NCBI GenBank assembly: GCA_028599075.1
Contig: JAQRMW010000119.1
Location: forward strand, 1 to 64,000
Direction of reading: 5' to 3'
DNA: 64,000 nt
DNA from: Urechidicola sp.
GTDB lineage: Bacteria; Bacteroidota; Bacteroidia; Flavobacteriales; Flavobacteriaceae
The notes below the pieces were generated by a model that saw only the letters and a list, made by a program, of their open reading frames with translations, did no database searches and was not told where the DNA came from. Position 1 is the first letter of the stretch; the number at the start of each line of letters is the position of its first letter. The position numbers and the translations under genes were made by a program. Shown here one piece after another: positions 1-10,504 of this stretch.

Positions 1-202
1 AGCTTTAAAATTTGTCTAAATTTCTTCTCAGAAATTCGGGAACGGAAAATATACTTGTTCTTCATTGTTTCTCAATAATTTACAAAGATATAAATTTCCC
101 TAAACTATCTTGAACCTAATATTATAAATAAGTATATTATAATTAGTGAAGAATAAACAATTTTGATATTCTTTTTGTGTTTATTTTTGAAAGGATAATT
201 AA

Positions 203-655
203 CTAATAACCAACATGTTCAACATCTAACTGCTTGCCTTCTTTTGCAGCTTTCTTATCGAGGTTTGTACCTATTGCAATTCCGAAAAACATTCCAAATA
301 CCAATCCCAAACCGTTGTATCCAAAGCCATCAAAAGGGAGTGTGACTATGGGGCCGAAAAACATTCCTATAATCATTCCTACATTTCGGTAATGGTGTTT
401 AGCAACTAATTTTAATTTGGTATCAACCAATTTTAAAATTTTTGAAATTGTTTTTTTAGTCAGTTTTATAAGCTGTTTGTCAGTCCCAACAAATAGGTTC
501 AGTGTTTTAATATCTTCATTAATCACACGAATGATTTCATCAGAGATTTCCTTTTTGTTTAAAGCAGCTATTAAATCTTGCATTTTGCTAGAAGCTTTCT
601 CATACTTTTTGTTTTGCGATAATTCTGTTCTGTTTTTTAAATTTTCTATCATCAT
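203..655 (-). CDS. Hypothetical protein with C-terminal glycine-rich membrane segment
   Basis: Supplied 150-aa ORF; hydrophobic Gly-rich C-terminus (GMIIGMFFGPIV...GLGLVFGMFFGIAIGTNL); co-directional with the next two genes. Confidence 0.6.
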   Translation of the reverse strand: MMIENLKNRTELSQNKKYEKASSKMQDLIAALNKKEISDEIIRVINEDIKTLNLFVGTDKQLIKLTKKTISKILKLVDTKLKLVAKHHYRNVGMIIGMFFGPIVTLPFDGFGYNGLGLVFGMFFGIAIGTNLDKKAAKEGKQLDVEHVGY

Positions 656-662
656 AATCTGT

Positions 663-1325
663 TTAGTTATTTCTTCTTAATTCTTCCATATCTGCTAAAA
701 GGGTGTCTAGTCTTTTTAAGATTCTACCATAGCCAATTTTTAAATCCCATTCTCCGATTCTACCTCCAAAATAGGCTAGTAATCCAACAATTATAATAAT
801 GGCTATAATTCCGAATAACGGAACTCCAAAAAACACTATCATATCAGGATATTTTGTGAGTAATAGGTTTACCATATTTTCTCCGGGAATATCTCCTCCA
901 ATACTCCCAAACCAAAACCCAGCTACCATCGATAAAAATACATATGGATATAAATAACGTGATAATTTAGTGTTGAAACTTGTCATCTCTTTGGTCCAAT
1001 CATCAAAAGTTTTAAGGTATTCATAGCTGTTAGCATTCTTATTTATATTGTCTAATTTCTTTTTAAATCGTATAGCAAAAAATACAAGTACACTAAATAG
1101 CAGAAAGAATGACATCCCCATATAGGGTATTTTGACAAAGGTTGCTACGGGTAATAAAATCAAAGCAAATAAAACAATAGCGATGATGTTAAATTTATAC
1201 ATTCTTCTAAACTTTTCTACAATATCTATTGATTTTTGATTGTACAAGTCATTCAGTTTTGGTGCTACTAAGGCATTGTTTTCTATAAAGCCTTCTTTCC
1301 AAATTGATTCAATTGATTTTTTCAT
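663..1325 (-). CDS. Multi-TM membrane protein paired with an ECF sigma factor (possible anti-sigma or regulated protein)
   Basis: 220-aa ORF with several TM stretches; overlaps the sigma-factor ORF. Confidence 0.6.
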   Translation of the reverse strand: MKKSIESIWKEGFIENNALVAPKLNDLYNQKSIDIVEKFRRMYKFNIIAIVLFALILLPVATFVKIPYMGMSFFLLFSVLVFFAIRFKKKLDNINKNANSYEYLKTFDDWTKEMTSFNTKLSRYLYPYVFLSMVAGFWFGSIGGDIPGENMVNLLLTKYPDMIVFFGVPLFGIIAIIIIVGLLAYFGGRIGEWDLKIGYGRILKRLDTLLADMEELRRNN

Positions 1326-1800
1326 CTAATAATTTTTTTAATCGTTCTTTAATTCTTGTAATTCTCACCGCAATATTGTTGTGGCTAGTACCTATTATTT
1401 CTCCAATTTCTTTATAGGGTTTCTCTTCTAGATACAATAAAATAACTGCCCTGTCAATTTCTGACAACTGCTTAATGGCATCGTATAATAGATTTAGAGA
1501 TTCATCTGCAAAGGCATGATTGTCTTCAGAGTTTTCTAAAAAAGAAATATCTGTTGTTCTGTGTTGTTTGTTATTGTTTTTCTTTTTGATTAAGGTCAAA
1601 CAAATATTCAACGACAGTCTGTAAATCCAAGTAGACCATTTAGATTCTCCTCTAAACTGATCTCTACTACGCCAAATTTGCAGACAAACTTCTTGATAGT
1701 AATCTTCAAAATCTTCTTGCGAATTGGTATATGCTCTACATATTTTTATGATGATGCCCGCATAAGGCAAAATGGATGCTTTATAAAAATCGCTGCTCAA
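1309..1800 (-). CDS. ECF-type RNA polymerase sigma factor
   Basis: Sigma-70 region 2 (DYYQEVCLQIWRS..FRGESKWSTWIYRLSLNICLTLIKK) and region 4 (LSEIDRAVILLYLEEKPYKEIGEIIGTSHNNIAVRITRIKERLKKLL). Confidence 0.88.
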   Translation of the reverse strand: MSSDFYKASILPYAGIIIKICRAYTNSQEDFEDYYQEVCLQIWRSRDQFRGESKWSTWIYRLSLNICLTLIKKKNNNKQHRTTDISFLENSEDNHAFADESLNLLYDAIKQLSEIDRAVILLYLEEKPYKEIGEIIGTSHNNIAVRITRIKERLKKLLDEKIN

Positions 1801-2066
1801 ATCTGTTGTTTTCTTGATTAGTGGCTCAAGTTATAAATTATTACAGGGAGTTGAGATTTTTATTTTTTATGAAGTTAACGCTTAAATTTTAGGAGTGTTT
1901 TTTGATTTAATGATTGGCTTATATGAACGCGATACAATCTCGCACTAGCGGGGGTTAATTGAAGTTGAAAATAAGGTATTAAAACAAGCATTTGCAATAG
2001 CTAAATCAGGAAAACCTTATGATGAAAATTTTGTTTTTTAACTCAGTTCTTTGTTGTAGGTAGTTT

Positions 2067-3155
2067 TTATTCCTTTTTATACAAATGCAAACTCAATGAA
2101 TAATTATTATATTTTTCATTCATATATAAACTTAACTTAGCTAAAACATCATCTTTTTTAAACCAAATGATTTCATATAAGTTTGAATTATGATTTGGAT
2201 GCTCATTTTTATCAACTGACATAAATTCGGATAATGTGTTCTTTAAAAACTCATACTTTTTGGTGTAATTTTTAGAAATACTTGAGTAATCCTTAGATTG
2301 CCAACCATCTACCCATCTTAATTTCCATTCGAACATTACAAGCTTTATATCCTTTTTGCGCTTTGTAAAGTAATATGCTGTATTTCTTTTAAGAAAAGGA
2401 CATTCTGTTATTTCAAAAACTAATGGTTGAGCAATCTTTCGACTATTTATGTAGCCATCCATATACCTTCCGTCCTTTTTAATCAAAAGGTTATTCAAAT
2501 ATCCCCAATTTGACTTAGTCAAAGAATTTAGTGAGTCTTCATAATTTTTAATTTGATTAATTTCAATTTTTTTCTTTGGGTTTGAAACTATATCTAAAAC
2601 AAAAGGTAATTGTTCTTTAAAAAGTTTATTTCCTTTTAATATATTAAAATCACTATAACAAGTTGTATCGATTTGAATTTCTGGAATGAATGATTCAAAT
2701 GGTACTTTTTTGAAATCTAAAATTTTTAATGAGGTAAGTTCTTCTTGCCAAATTTCAACATTGGGTAATTTACTTATATTAATTGTAGATGTTTTCTTGA
2801 AATTCCTTTTTCCACTACGCTTAATATATAGATTGTAATCTACAAGATTATCACTTCCAGTTTTAATAGTTAATAATGTAACTATTTTATTTCCAAAATA
2901 CCCAGTTGTAAAAATACCTTGAACTTGATTAAATTCAAGACTGTCATTAAGAGTTATTCTTGCCGAATCCGAATCTTTATTATTGCTATAAGGTTCTGAT
3001 TTTAAAATCCGATAATCATATCTAGTAGAATCTTTGGGTATTAATTCAAGTGTAAATTTTGTGTGAATTATTATTTCAGGTTTCTTATCTATTTTCTGAG
3101 CGTTTAAACAGTTAGCAAAAAAAATAAAAACTAAAAAGGGTAAAATAAATTTCAT
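2067..3155 (-). CDS. Secreted hypothetical protein
   Basis: 362-aa ORF with N-terminal signal peptide (MKFILPFLVFIFFANCLNAQ). Confidence 0.55.
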   Translation of the reverse strand: MKFILPFLVFIFFANCLNAQKIDKKPEIIIHTKFTLELIPKDSTRYDYRILKSEPYSNNKDSDSARITLNDSLEFNQVQGIFTTGYFGNKIVTLLTIKTGSDNLVDYNLYIKRSGKRNFKKTSTINISKLPNVEIWQEELTSLKILDFKKVPFESFIPEIQIDTTCYSDFNILKGNKLFKEQLPFVLDIVSNPKKKIEINQIKNYEDSLNSLTKSNWGYLNNLLIKKDGRYMDGYINSRKIAQPLVFEITECPFLKRNTAYYFTKRKKDIKLVMFEWKLRWVDGWQSKDYSSISKNYTKKYEFLKNTLSEFMSVDKNEHPNHNSNLYEIIWFKKDDVLAKLSLYMNEKYNNYSLSLHLYKKE

Positions 3156-3286
3156 AAATATTCTTTTGTGTAAATGACCTTCAATATTTAGGATATAAAT
3201 AGTTTCAATTAGTTACATCCAACGATAAGCGAATCTCGTGTATTTTTAAGAAAAAGTCAAGTATATAAGCTTATAATTTTAGAAAA

Positions 3287-5056
3287 TTATCGACTCACAT
3301 ACACTCGGTCTTGTATGGGTTTATAGCCTTCGTCATTTAAGTGTAAGACATAATAGTAAATACCAACAGGTACCAACTCTTTGTTATTTTTAAGGCGACC
3401 ATTCCATTTTAAAGTTTGTTGGTTACCTTCATAAACTAAAGCACCCCAACGGTTATAGATTTCTAATTTAAAGTTGACAAAAATATCATAGAGTCCAACA
3501 ATATTAAATTCTTCATTAATACCATCTCCGTTTGGAGAAAACCCATCTGGAATTGTTGGAGGGCAATTATAAACAGCTATTAAAAAAGTAGTATTAGAAA
3601 AACAACTTGTTAAGGTGTTTGTAGCTTTTACATAAATAGTTTGCGGATTGGCAATACTTTGATATTCAAACGCCGGATTAATCTCAGCAGTATCATTTAA
3701 AAAGTCTTCTTCTGATGGATAAAAAGAAAATTCTGTATCGCTATCAGAATTATCAATAAGTTCATCATAAATTTGACCAAAATCAAAAAGCCCAGTTTCA
3801 AAACCGATGTTGCATTCTAGCAAATTTTCTGGTTGTTGTACAGTAGGAGGTAAGGGGTAATCAATTTCTAATTCATATGTATTATTATCAGACCTAATTT
3901 CTAAAACAGGATTCAGTTCATTTACAACAGCAGTTAATGTAAAACTTTGTAGCTCAGACTCAGGGATTAAAAGTTGCATTTCAAAACTTTCAGAACCGTT
4001 AATAGGGATATCAGCAGTTGTATATGTTGTTCCAATCAATTGCTGATTTGCGTATAGCGTTATAGATGTATTGGCAGGTAAAAAGTTAGTGCTGTTGTTA
4101 TTGTAAACTGTTAAGTTTATTAAAGTTTCTAATTCGTTACAAGCAGCAATTTCAAAATTATCAATGCTGATAGTTGCATCTGGTAACTGGCTATTTAGTT
4201 TGGTAATAACCGTATTAATCATGACAAAATCTTGACCAGAAGTCAACTGTATTGTCGCTTCTGTATCTCCAATGGCAATATTGTCTTGAATGTTATACGC
4301 ATCAATATCCATATTATAAAGAGTACTCTCTCCTGTAAAACTATTTGTGCCGTTAAAAGCATTGTCAGTTGGGTTTAGTGGTGGATTCCCGATAAGGTTT
4401 CCATTTACAAACAGCGATTCATTTACGCGTAAAGCAGCATCGCCTTCCCAGGCAATAAAACCTATTTTAGCATCATTGTTGTCAATTACATCAATATTGT
4501 TTAGTGCTATTGTAAGTGCAGTTGGTACATGCTCTAAGCCATCATATATATTGATTTGATTTAGAGGTAAAGTATCATTTTCATAAACAACTAAAATTGC
4601 CCAACCACCAAAATTTGTTCCGTTAGGGCAGTAGGTAGCAATCACATCATTTAAATCGAATTCTGAAAGTGTGTAGCTTGTATTTCCTTCTGATATGATT
4701 TGTTCGGTAACATCATAAAATGCACTAAAGAAGGGTAAGGCATCTGTAAGTGAATCAGAAAAAGTGCGTTGGGCTGTAATATCAATATCATTTAGTTTTA
4801 CATCAAATTCTCCTGTTCCAGAACCAGCCCAATACAGATAAGCCGCAATGATTGTGTCATCAGGATTTAAATTTAATGTGGCAGATGAACTTGTATTGAT
4901 AGCACAATTGGCGAAGAGCCCGTTCTCTTCAATATTCATTGTATTACCAATCATGGTAAAATCTATGTGGCCTCCAAACTGTTGGTATAATGAGACTTCT
5001 TGCGCAAAAAAATGTAAGTTAAAAAATAGGGTAAGATAGAGCAGTGTTTTTTTCAT
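3287..5056 (-). CDS. T9SS type B sorting domain (gliding-motility-associated C-terminal) secreted protein
   Basis: Signal peptide; C-terminal IPDGFSPNGDGINEEFNIVGL...LEIYNRWGALVYEG...WNG...GIYYYVL... Confidence 0.8.
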   Translation of the reverse strand: MKKTLLYLTLFFNLHFFAQEVSLYQQFGGHIDFTMIGNTMNIEENGLFANCAINTSSSATLNLNPDDTIIAAYLYWAGSGTGEFDVKLNDIDITAQRTFSDSLTDALPFFSAFYDVTEQIISEGNTSYTLSEFDLNDVIATYCPNGTNFGGWAILVVYENDTLPLNQINIYDGLEHVPTALTIALNNIDVIDNNDAKIGFIAWEGDAALRVNESLFVNGNLIGNPPLNPTDNAFNGTNSFTGESTLYNMDIDAYNIQDNIAIGDTEATIQLTSGQDFVMINTVITKLNSQLPDATISIDNFEIAACNELETLINLTVYNNNSTNFLPANTSITLYANQQLIGTTYTTADIPINGSESFEMQLLIPESELQSFTLTAVVNELNPVLEIRSDNNTYELEIDYPLPPTVQQPENLLECNIGFETGLFDFGQIYDELIDNSDSDTEFSFYPSEEDFLNDTAEINPAFEYQSIANPQTIYVKATNTLTSCFSNTTFLIAVYNCPPTIPDGFSPNGDGINEEFNIVGLYDIFVNFKLEIYNRWGALVYEGNQQTLKWNGRLKNNKELVPVGIYYYVLHLNDEGYKPIQDRVYVSR

Positions 5057-7482
5057 CAGCGTCTTATCAAACTAAAATGCCCCCTTTGTTCGCGTATGTT
5101 TCCGTTGCTATCAACCAATGTTGCCGTGAACCAATAATCGGTTTCAGGTAATTTCTTATTGTTGTAGAATCCGTCCCAACCATCACTTTGAGGTAAAATA
5201 TTCGCAACCATTTTTCCGAAGCGATCAAAAATTCGAATGGTAGAAGAAGTGTAGAAATTTCTGTTCACTCCTAAAATATGCCAAGTATCGTTATAGCCAT
5301 CATCATTTGGGGTAAAGAATTTTGGAAAGCCAATAATAGGGACTTCCAAAGTAAAATCATCACAACCATAAATATCTCTGATAAAAATTGTACGTACTCC
5401 AGGAATTACATTTTCAAAAACGGGACTATTTTGGTAATCTCCAATTCCGCCTTCTGTATCATCTAAGGCAAATTCATAATCATCTAAATTAAAACTTGGA
5501 TCTTGTGGGCTTATGGTGATGGTATTGTTATCAGTTAAATCTTCAATAAAAATATCATCAATTGTTAAAAGGCCAATTTCAAATTTTTCTACAAATACAG
5601 GAGTTATAGTTTGGCAATTGTTAAAAGGGTCGGTTGCAGTAAGTGTAATTGTAAGTCCTCCATCAGGAATAAAATCTAATGTAAGTATATCTAATGTTTC
5701 TGTGTTAGATAAAACACTAGCATCATCTAAAGTCCAAACATAATCATAAACCCCAGCTGGATTTTTTACTGAAATAGCATCGGGTAAATTATTAGAGCAC
5801 ACTATTTTTCCATCAACCAATTCATAGATTGGTACGTTGTTTACAATTAAATTAAATTCAACTGTATCAAAGCAAGTATCATTGTCGATGTTAAAAACCT
5901 TAGCATAGATAAGCTGTGCATTTGCTATGTTATTTTCGTAAGGATTATTTTTATCAATAGGAATTGTAAATGCGATATCTTCGTAATATTGCACATCAAA
6001 CTGATTGATATCCAAAGCACCCAATATTTCGGTATCTTTATCTGTTAATAGTAAAGATTGGATGATGCCATTCTCTACATCATCATCTTCATCGTCATCA
6101 CACATTATTAAATCTGTTGGAATCGTTGCTACAGGTGTTTCAGAAATAATCACATTAGTAATAGTAATTGCAGATTCTCCTAAAAAGTTGGTAGATTCAA
6201 CTTCAACAGCATAGGTTCCTGGTGCCGTAAATATATATGTTGGACTTTGAAGGGTAGAAGTATTGTTTGCACCAGAGGCAGGGTCGTCAAAATTCCAGAT
6301 TTGACTCACTTCGGGGTTTACAATATTGAACTGAGTATTTTCTCCATAACACAAATTTTCACTTGTAACTTCTTTCCAAAAATAGGACTGAATGAACGGA
6401 GGGAGTCCAAGTTTTGAACGTCTATCATTTAATGAAATTCCGATATCTTGATAATTACAGCCAGTTCCTAAAACATTAGGGTCATTAATTACACTTAAAT
6501 ACGAATAAAACTCTCTAGCAATATATATTTTACCGTTTGGGGCAATTTGTAAGGCACCAATACCAGCAACATTATTCATTATTTCTAATTTAGAATTGAT
6601 AATGTCAGTTGGTGTTGCTAATTCTAAATTATATTGATATAAAGAACCTCCAAAATCTGTTACAAATAATAGCTTGCTGTCTAATGAGAATTCGACACCA
6701 TATACATTTGCTGTTGCACCATTAAAACCAGATAGAGTTATTAGGTTTGAAAGAGTTCCTGTTAAATCATCAAAGTCAAATAATTGAACCTCTCTGTTGT
6801 CGTAACTGTTTGCTATAGCAACTTTACGACCGTTAGGAGAAAACTTCATTGCACCAACAGTGTTAAATGTATTCCCTGTAATTGTAGTACCAATATTTGA
6901 TATTTGAGGAGAACTAACACCAGAACTAGAAACTCTATATGCCGCAAATTCTTGGCTATTAAATTTATGTGATAGCACCCACCAATCTGTATCGTTTTGA
7001 TGTTTTACAGCTGTAATTTTTTCGGTAGTAGGCGTGTGAAGTTGATTGTTTTTGCTTGATGTTACACCACCTTGTCCTCCATCTAATAGCATATTAACTT
7101 CAGAATATTGAAGTCCATTGCCTCCACCTAAATCATCAACGGTAAAAATATAATAGATGTCAGGGTTTTCAGGTTTTGGAATAATAATAGCAGAATTTGT
7201 GCTAGAAATATCGCCGTTTAAATCTTCGCCATTCAGCATGATGTCGTGGTTTTTATTCCAAACAGTACTACCATCTGTATAAAATAGTAAATCACCTTCA
7301 TAACTAGAAATTGCAGCACAGCCTTCATTGGTTGTTAGCAAACCATCAGATAAAGCAACAGGGCTCCCTGAATTAAAATCGAGACCAGCTAAGTCGCCAA
7401 AATACCAAAAGGCAGTTTGTTTTTGAGCAAAAGATTGAATGCTCATTGTAATTAAAAATATGATTAATAAACCTTTTTTCAT
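5056..7482 (-). CDS. T9SS type B sorting domain protein (paralog 1 of tandem family)
   Basis: N-term FWYFGDLAGLDFNSG...; C-term FFTPNDDGYNDTWHILGVNRNFYTSSTIRIFDRFGKMVA... Confidence 0.8.
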   Translation of the reverse strand: MKKGLLIIFLITMSIQSFAQKQTAFWYFGDLAGLDFNSGSPVALSDGLLTTNEGCAAISSYEGDLLFYTDGSTVWNKNHDIMLNGEDLNGDISSTNSAIIIPKPENPDIYYIFTVDDLGGGNGLQYSEVNMLLDGGQGGVTSSKNNQLHTPTTEKITAVKHQNDTDWWVLSHKFNSQEFAAYRVSSSGVSSPQISNIGTTITGNTFNTVGAMKFSPNGRKVAIANSYDNREVQLFDFDDLTGTLSNLITLSGFNGATANVYGVEFSLDSKLLFVTDFGGSLYQYNLELATPTDIINSKLEIMNNVAGIGALQIAPNGKIYIAREFYSYLSVINDPNVLGTGCNYQDIGISLNDRRSKLGLPPFIQSYFWKEVTSENLCYGENTQFNIVNPEVSQIWNFDDPASGANNTSTLQSPTYIFTAPGTYAVEVESTNFLGESAITITNVIISETPVATIPTDLIMCDDDEDDDVENGIIQSLLLTDKDTEILGALDINQFDVQYYEDIAFTIPIDKNNPYENNIANAQLIYAKVFNIDNDTCFDTVEFNLIVNNVPIYELVDGKIVCSNNLPDAISVKNPAGVYDYVWTLDDASVLSNTETLDILTLDFIPDGGLTITLTATDPFNNCQTITPVFVEKFEIGLLTIDDIFIEDLTDNNTITISPQDPSFNLDDYEFALDDTEGGIGDYQNSPVFENVIPGVRTIFIRDIYGCDDFTLEVPIIGFPKFFTPNDDGYNDTWHILGVNRNFYTSSTIRIFDRFGKMVANILPQSDGWDGFYNNKKLPETDYWFTATLVDSNGNIREQRGHFSLIRR

Positions 7483-7485
7483 ATA

Positions 7486-10305
7486 CTATTCTAAAATTCT
7501 ACGGACTAAACTAAAATGTCCTTGCCTTTTTCTAATACTCCCATCGTTCTCAACAATTTCTGCCTTAAACCAATAATCTGTTTCAGGTAATTCATCTCCG
7601 TTATAAATGCCATCCCAACCATTTTCAAATGGTTTTATGACTGCCATTATTTTACCATAGCGGTCATATATTTCAACGGTTGATTCTGTATAAAAATTGC
7701 GATTTACCCCTTTTACTGTCCATGTGTCATTCCAACCATCATTGTTTGGTGTGAAGAATTTTGGGAATCCAATTACTGAAACTTCAAGCGCTGTTACACC
7801 ACATCCGTTTTTATCTTTTACAAAGATAACATGAATTCCGATTTCTACATTATCAAAGAAGGGTTCGTCTTGATATTCTCCAAAGGCATAATCCAACGCA
7901 AATTCATAATCACCAATTCCTAAGTTTCCAGGCGAATTATTTATTGTGATTGTATTATTTGTTGCATCATCTGTAATTGAAACATCCTCTAATGTAATTG
8001 TTGCTACATCAGATTCTCTAACATTCACAATTTTTTCAAACGAAGGACATCCCAAATTAGAGAATGCCGTTACAGTATAAACTCCACCCGATGTTACAGT
8101 AGCAGTTATATTGGTGCTAAAGATAAATCCGCTTTCGTTTTTCCACTGATAAGTATAGTTGTCTACCGGGTTTAAAGCTTCTAATATCAAGATAGGGTTC
8201 AAATTGATACATAAACTTAGATCTGATTCTACATCAAAATCGGGTCTAGGGTTTACTCGTAAAATTACAAAAGGACCTATACCAAAGCAAGCACCATCAT
8301 CGTCATTTTCGACTCTTACATAAATCACTTCTAAAAAAGGAGTAGTACTCATATATTCATTTGAAATATCAATTTCATTCAATTCTAATTGTGCATCAGA
8401 AAGAGAATTGTAATAGTGTACACTTAAATTTTGACCAACTGGAAATTGTGCTAATAAATTTGCTGAAGCTGAAGATAAATCGAATAAATGCAATCCATCT
8501 ATAGTATCATCGTCATCACAAGTTGTCATTTGTTCACCAGTATAGCTTGGAGGAAATGTAGTAGTTGAAACCATTAAGTCTACCGTAGTTACACTATGGC
8601 AACCATTGGGGTTTTCTATGCGAGCATAGATTGTTGCTGCTGTTGCATTGTTATAAGGTACAGGATCTAAGGGATTCATACCTGTACCTGCTTCTAAATA
8701 GGATAAATAATAAGTGACTGTTAACTCCGAGTCTCCATTTGTTAAATAGGTAGAAATCTCGTCTAAATTAAAATCTGTAAATCCATCTGCAATACCATCC
8801 ACATCGCAATTGTTGAATTGGATAGAGGGAGGTAAAGCTAAAGGGTCGTAAACGTCAATAATGAACTCACCAATTAATAAACTGCTATTTCCGCATAGGT
8901 CAATATGTGTAACCTCTAATGTATATTCTCCGTTAAGTGCTGATGTTGCATTTGTAAATGAGAGTACTGGATCCGTTGAAAACGGAAATCTTGCACCATT
9001 GAAAAACCATTCATAGGTAGCTGTGCCTCCTAAAACTTCAGAAAAAATATCGAAATCTTCTCCATCACATAAATAAACAGTTTGACCATTGACAACTTGT
9101 GTATCCCCATTTTGACTTTCTCCAATAATTTGAACTTGTGAGAAAATGGAAGCAATAAAAGGAGGTAACCCTTGGGTTGATAGGTTACCTAATAAACCAA
9201 CAGAGGCATGTGAGTAATCACAAGCAGCCCCGGTTATTTCAGGATTATTTATAACCCCCAAAAGAGGTAAGCCCTCAGTATATTCATATGCTAAAGAACG
9301 ATATATTCTTCTATCTGGCCCTAATTGCAATGCTCCTCTAAATAATGTGCTCTCATGAATAATTGTTATTGAACTATTGATTGTATTGGCATTGTTTGAT
9401 GAAATATCAAATTGAAACAGGGTAGAGAAATGTTGTAAAGGTGGTTGTTCTTCTGGAGGACCATCTAATAATGAATTGAAAGCATCATTAGATGCTACAA
9501 CATAGAACATTTTACTATTGGCCGAAAATTCAACCCCATATGGTCTATCACCTTCTGTAATTAAAGGCAAACTTATTTGGTTAGAAACTTTACCAGTACT
9601 ATCATTAAAGTCGTACAATAGAAAACCATCTTCCATTTGATGTGCTAAAGCTAATTTAGTGCCGTCAGGAGATAGTTTTAAATATCCTCTTCTGTCTGTT
9701 GCATTAAATGCTGATGAAGATGTTACTGGAGTTTCATCAACACCATCTTCGGTAACTTTATATGCATAAAAATCTGGAAAAACATATGATACCACCCAAA
9801 ATGTTCCAGTTTCTGCTCCTTTCACTGCAGCTACTTTTTCTGACCAATCACTAAAACGCCCATTTGATAAATCGATGGGGCCCTCTATAATATCTCCCAT
9901 GCCTGCATCTTCGTCCATATCTAAGGTATAATAATTAAAACCTTCATCGCCAGAATTATCATCTACAGTAAAAATATAGTAGATGTTTGTACTTCCTGGT
10001 TTTGGAATAATCATAGCAGACTGTGAGCTAGAAGGATCTCCTAAAAGATCTGTTCCATTTGGCATTATATCATGGTTTCTATTCCAAACAGTGCTGCCAT
10101 CAGAATAGAACAAAAGACTCCCTGAGGCATCAGAAAAAGAAGAGCATCCTTCAATTGTATTTAATTCACCATCGGTTATTGCAAAAGGGTCACAGTTATT
10201 AAAATCTAATCCAGCATTTTCTCCAAAATACCAAATATTAGCTTCTCCTTGCCCAAACATGCAAAAAGTATAAAGAATGGCTAATATGTTAGTAATATAT
10301 TTCAC
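7486..10305 (-). CDS. T9SS type B sorting domain protein (paralog 2 of tandem family)
   Basis: Same N- and C-terminal domains as the neighbours; two CDDD-type internal repeat units. Confidence 0.8.
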   Translation of the reverse strand: MKYITNILAILYTFCMFGQGEANIWYFGENAGLDFNNCDPFAITDGELNTIEGCSSFSDASGSLLFYSDGSTVWNRNHDIMPNGTDLLGDPSSSQSAMIIPKPGSTNIYYIFTVDDNSGDEGFNYYTLDMDEDAGMGDIIEGPIDLSNGRFSDWSEKVAAVKGAETGTFWVVSYVFPDFYAYKVTEDGVDETPVTSSSAFNATDRRGYLKLSPDGTKLALAHQMEDGFLLYDFNDSTGKVSNQISLPLITEGDRPYGVEFSANSKMFYVVASNDAFNSLLDGPPEEQPPLQHFSTLFQFDISSNNANTINSSITIIHESTLFRGALQLGPDRRIYRSLAYEYTEGLPLLGVINNPEITGAACDYSHASVGLLGNLSTQGLPPFIASIFSQVQIIGESQNGDTQVVNGQTVYLCDGEDFDIFSEVLGGTATYEWFFNGARFPFSTDPVLSFTNATSALNGEYTLEVTHIDLCGNSSLLIGEFIIDVYDPLALPPSIQFNNCDVDGIADGFTDFNLDEISTYLTNGDSELTVTYYLSYLEAGTGMNPLDPVPYNNATAATIYARIENPNGCHSVTTVDLMVSTTTFPPSYTGEQMTTCDDDDTIDGLHLFDLSSASANLLAQFPVGQNLSVHYYNSLSDAQLELNEIDISNEYMSTTPFLEVIYVRVENDDDGACFGIGPFVILRVNPRPDFDVESDLSLCINLNPILILEALNPVDNYTYQWKNESGFIFSTNITATVTSGGVYTVTAFSNLGCPSFEKIVNVRESDVATITLEDVSITDDATNNTITINNSPGNLGIGDYEFALDYAFGEYQDEPFFDNVEIGIHVIFVKDKNGCGVTALEVSVIGFPKFFTPNNDGWNDTWTVKGVNRNFYTESTVEIYDRYGKIMAVIKPFENGWDGIYNGDELPETDYWFKAEIVENDGSIRKRQGHFSLVRRILE

Positions 10306-10504
10306 AGAATAAGCAATATACTAAATATGTCGTAGTAAGATAATTAAATTACTAAGAATTAATTTATAATATTTTAATTTATTTCTAGCTACTTAATTGG
10401 AGGGGTTAATTTTTTGCAAGACTGTAATGCAAAGCAGTATTAGTAATCAAAAGGGGTGTACATGGGCATTAGTAATAGTCATACGAATCTATACTCTAAA
10501 GAGT

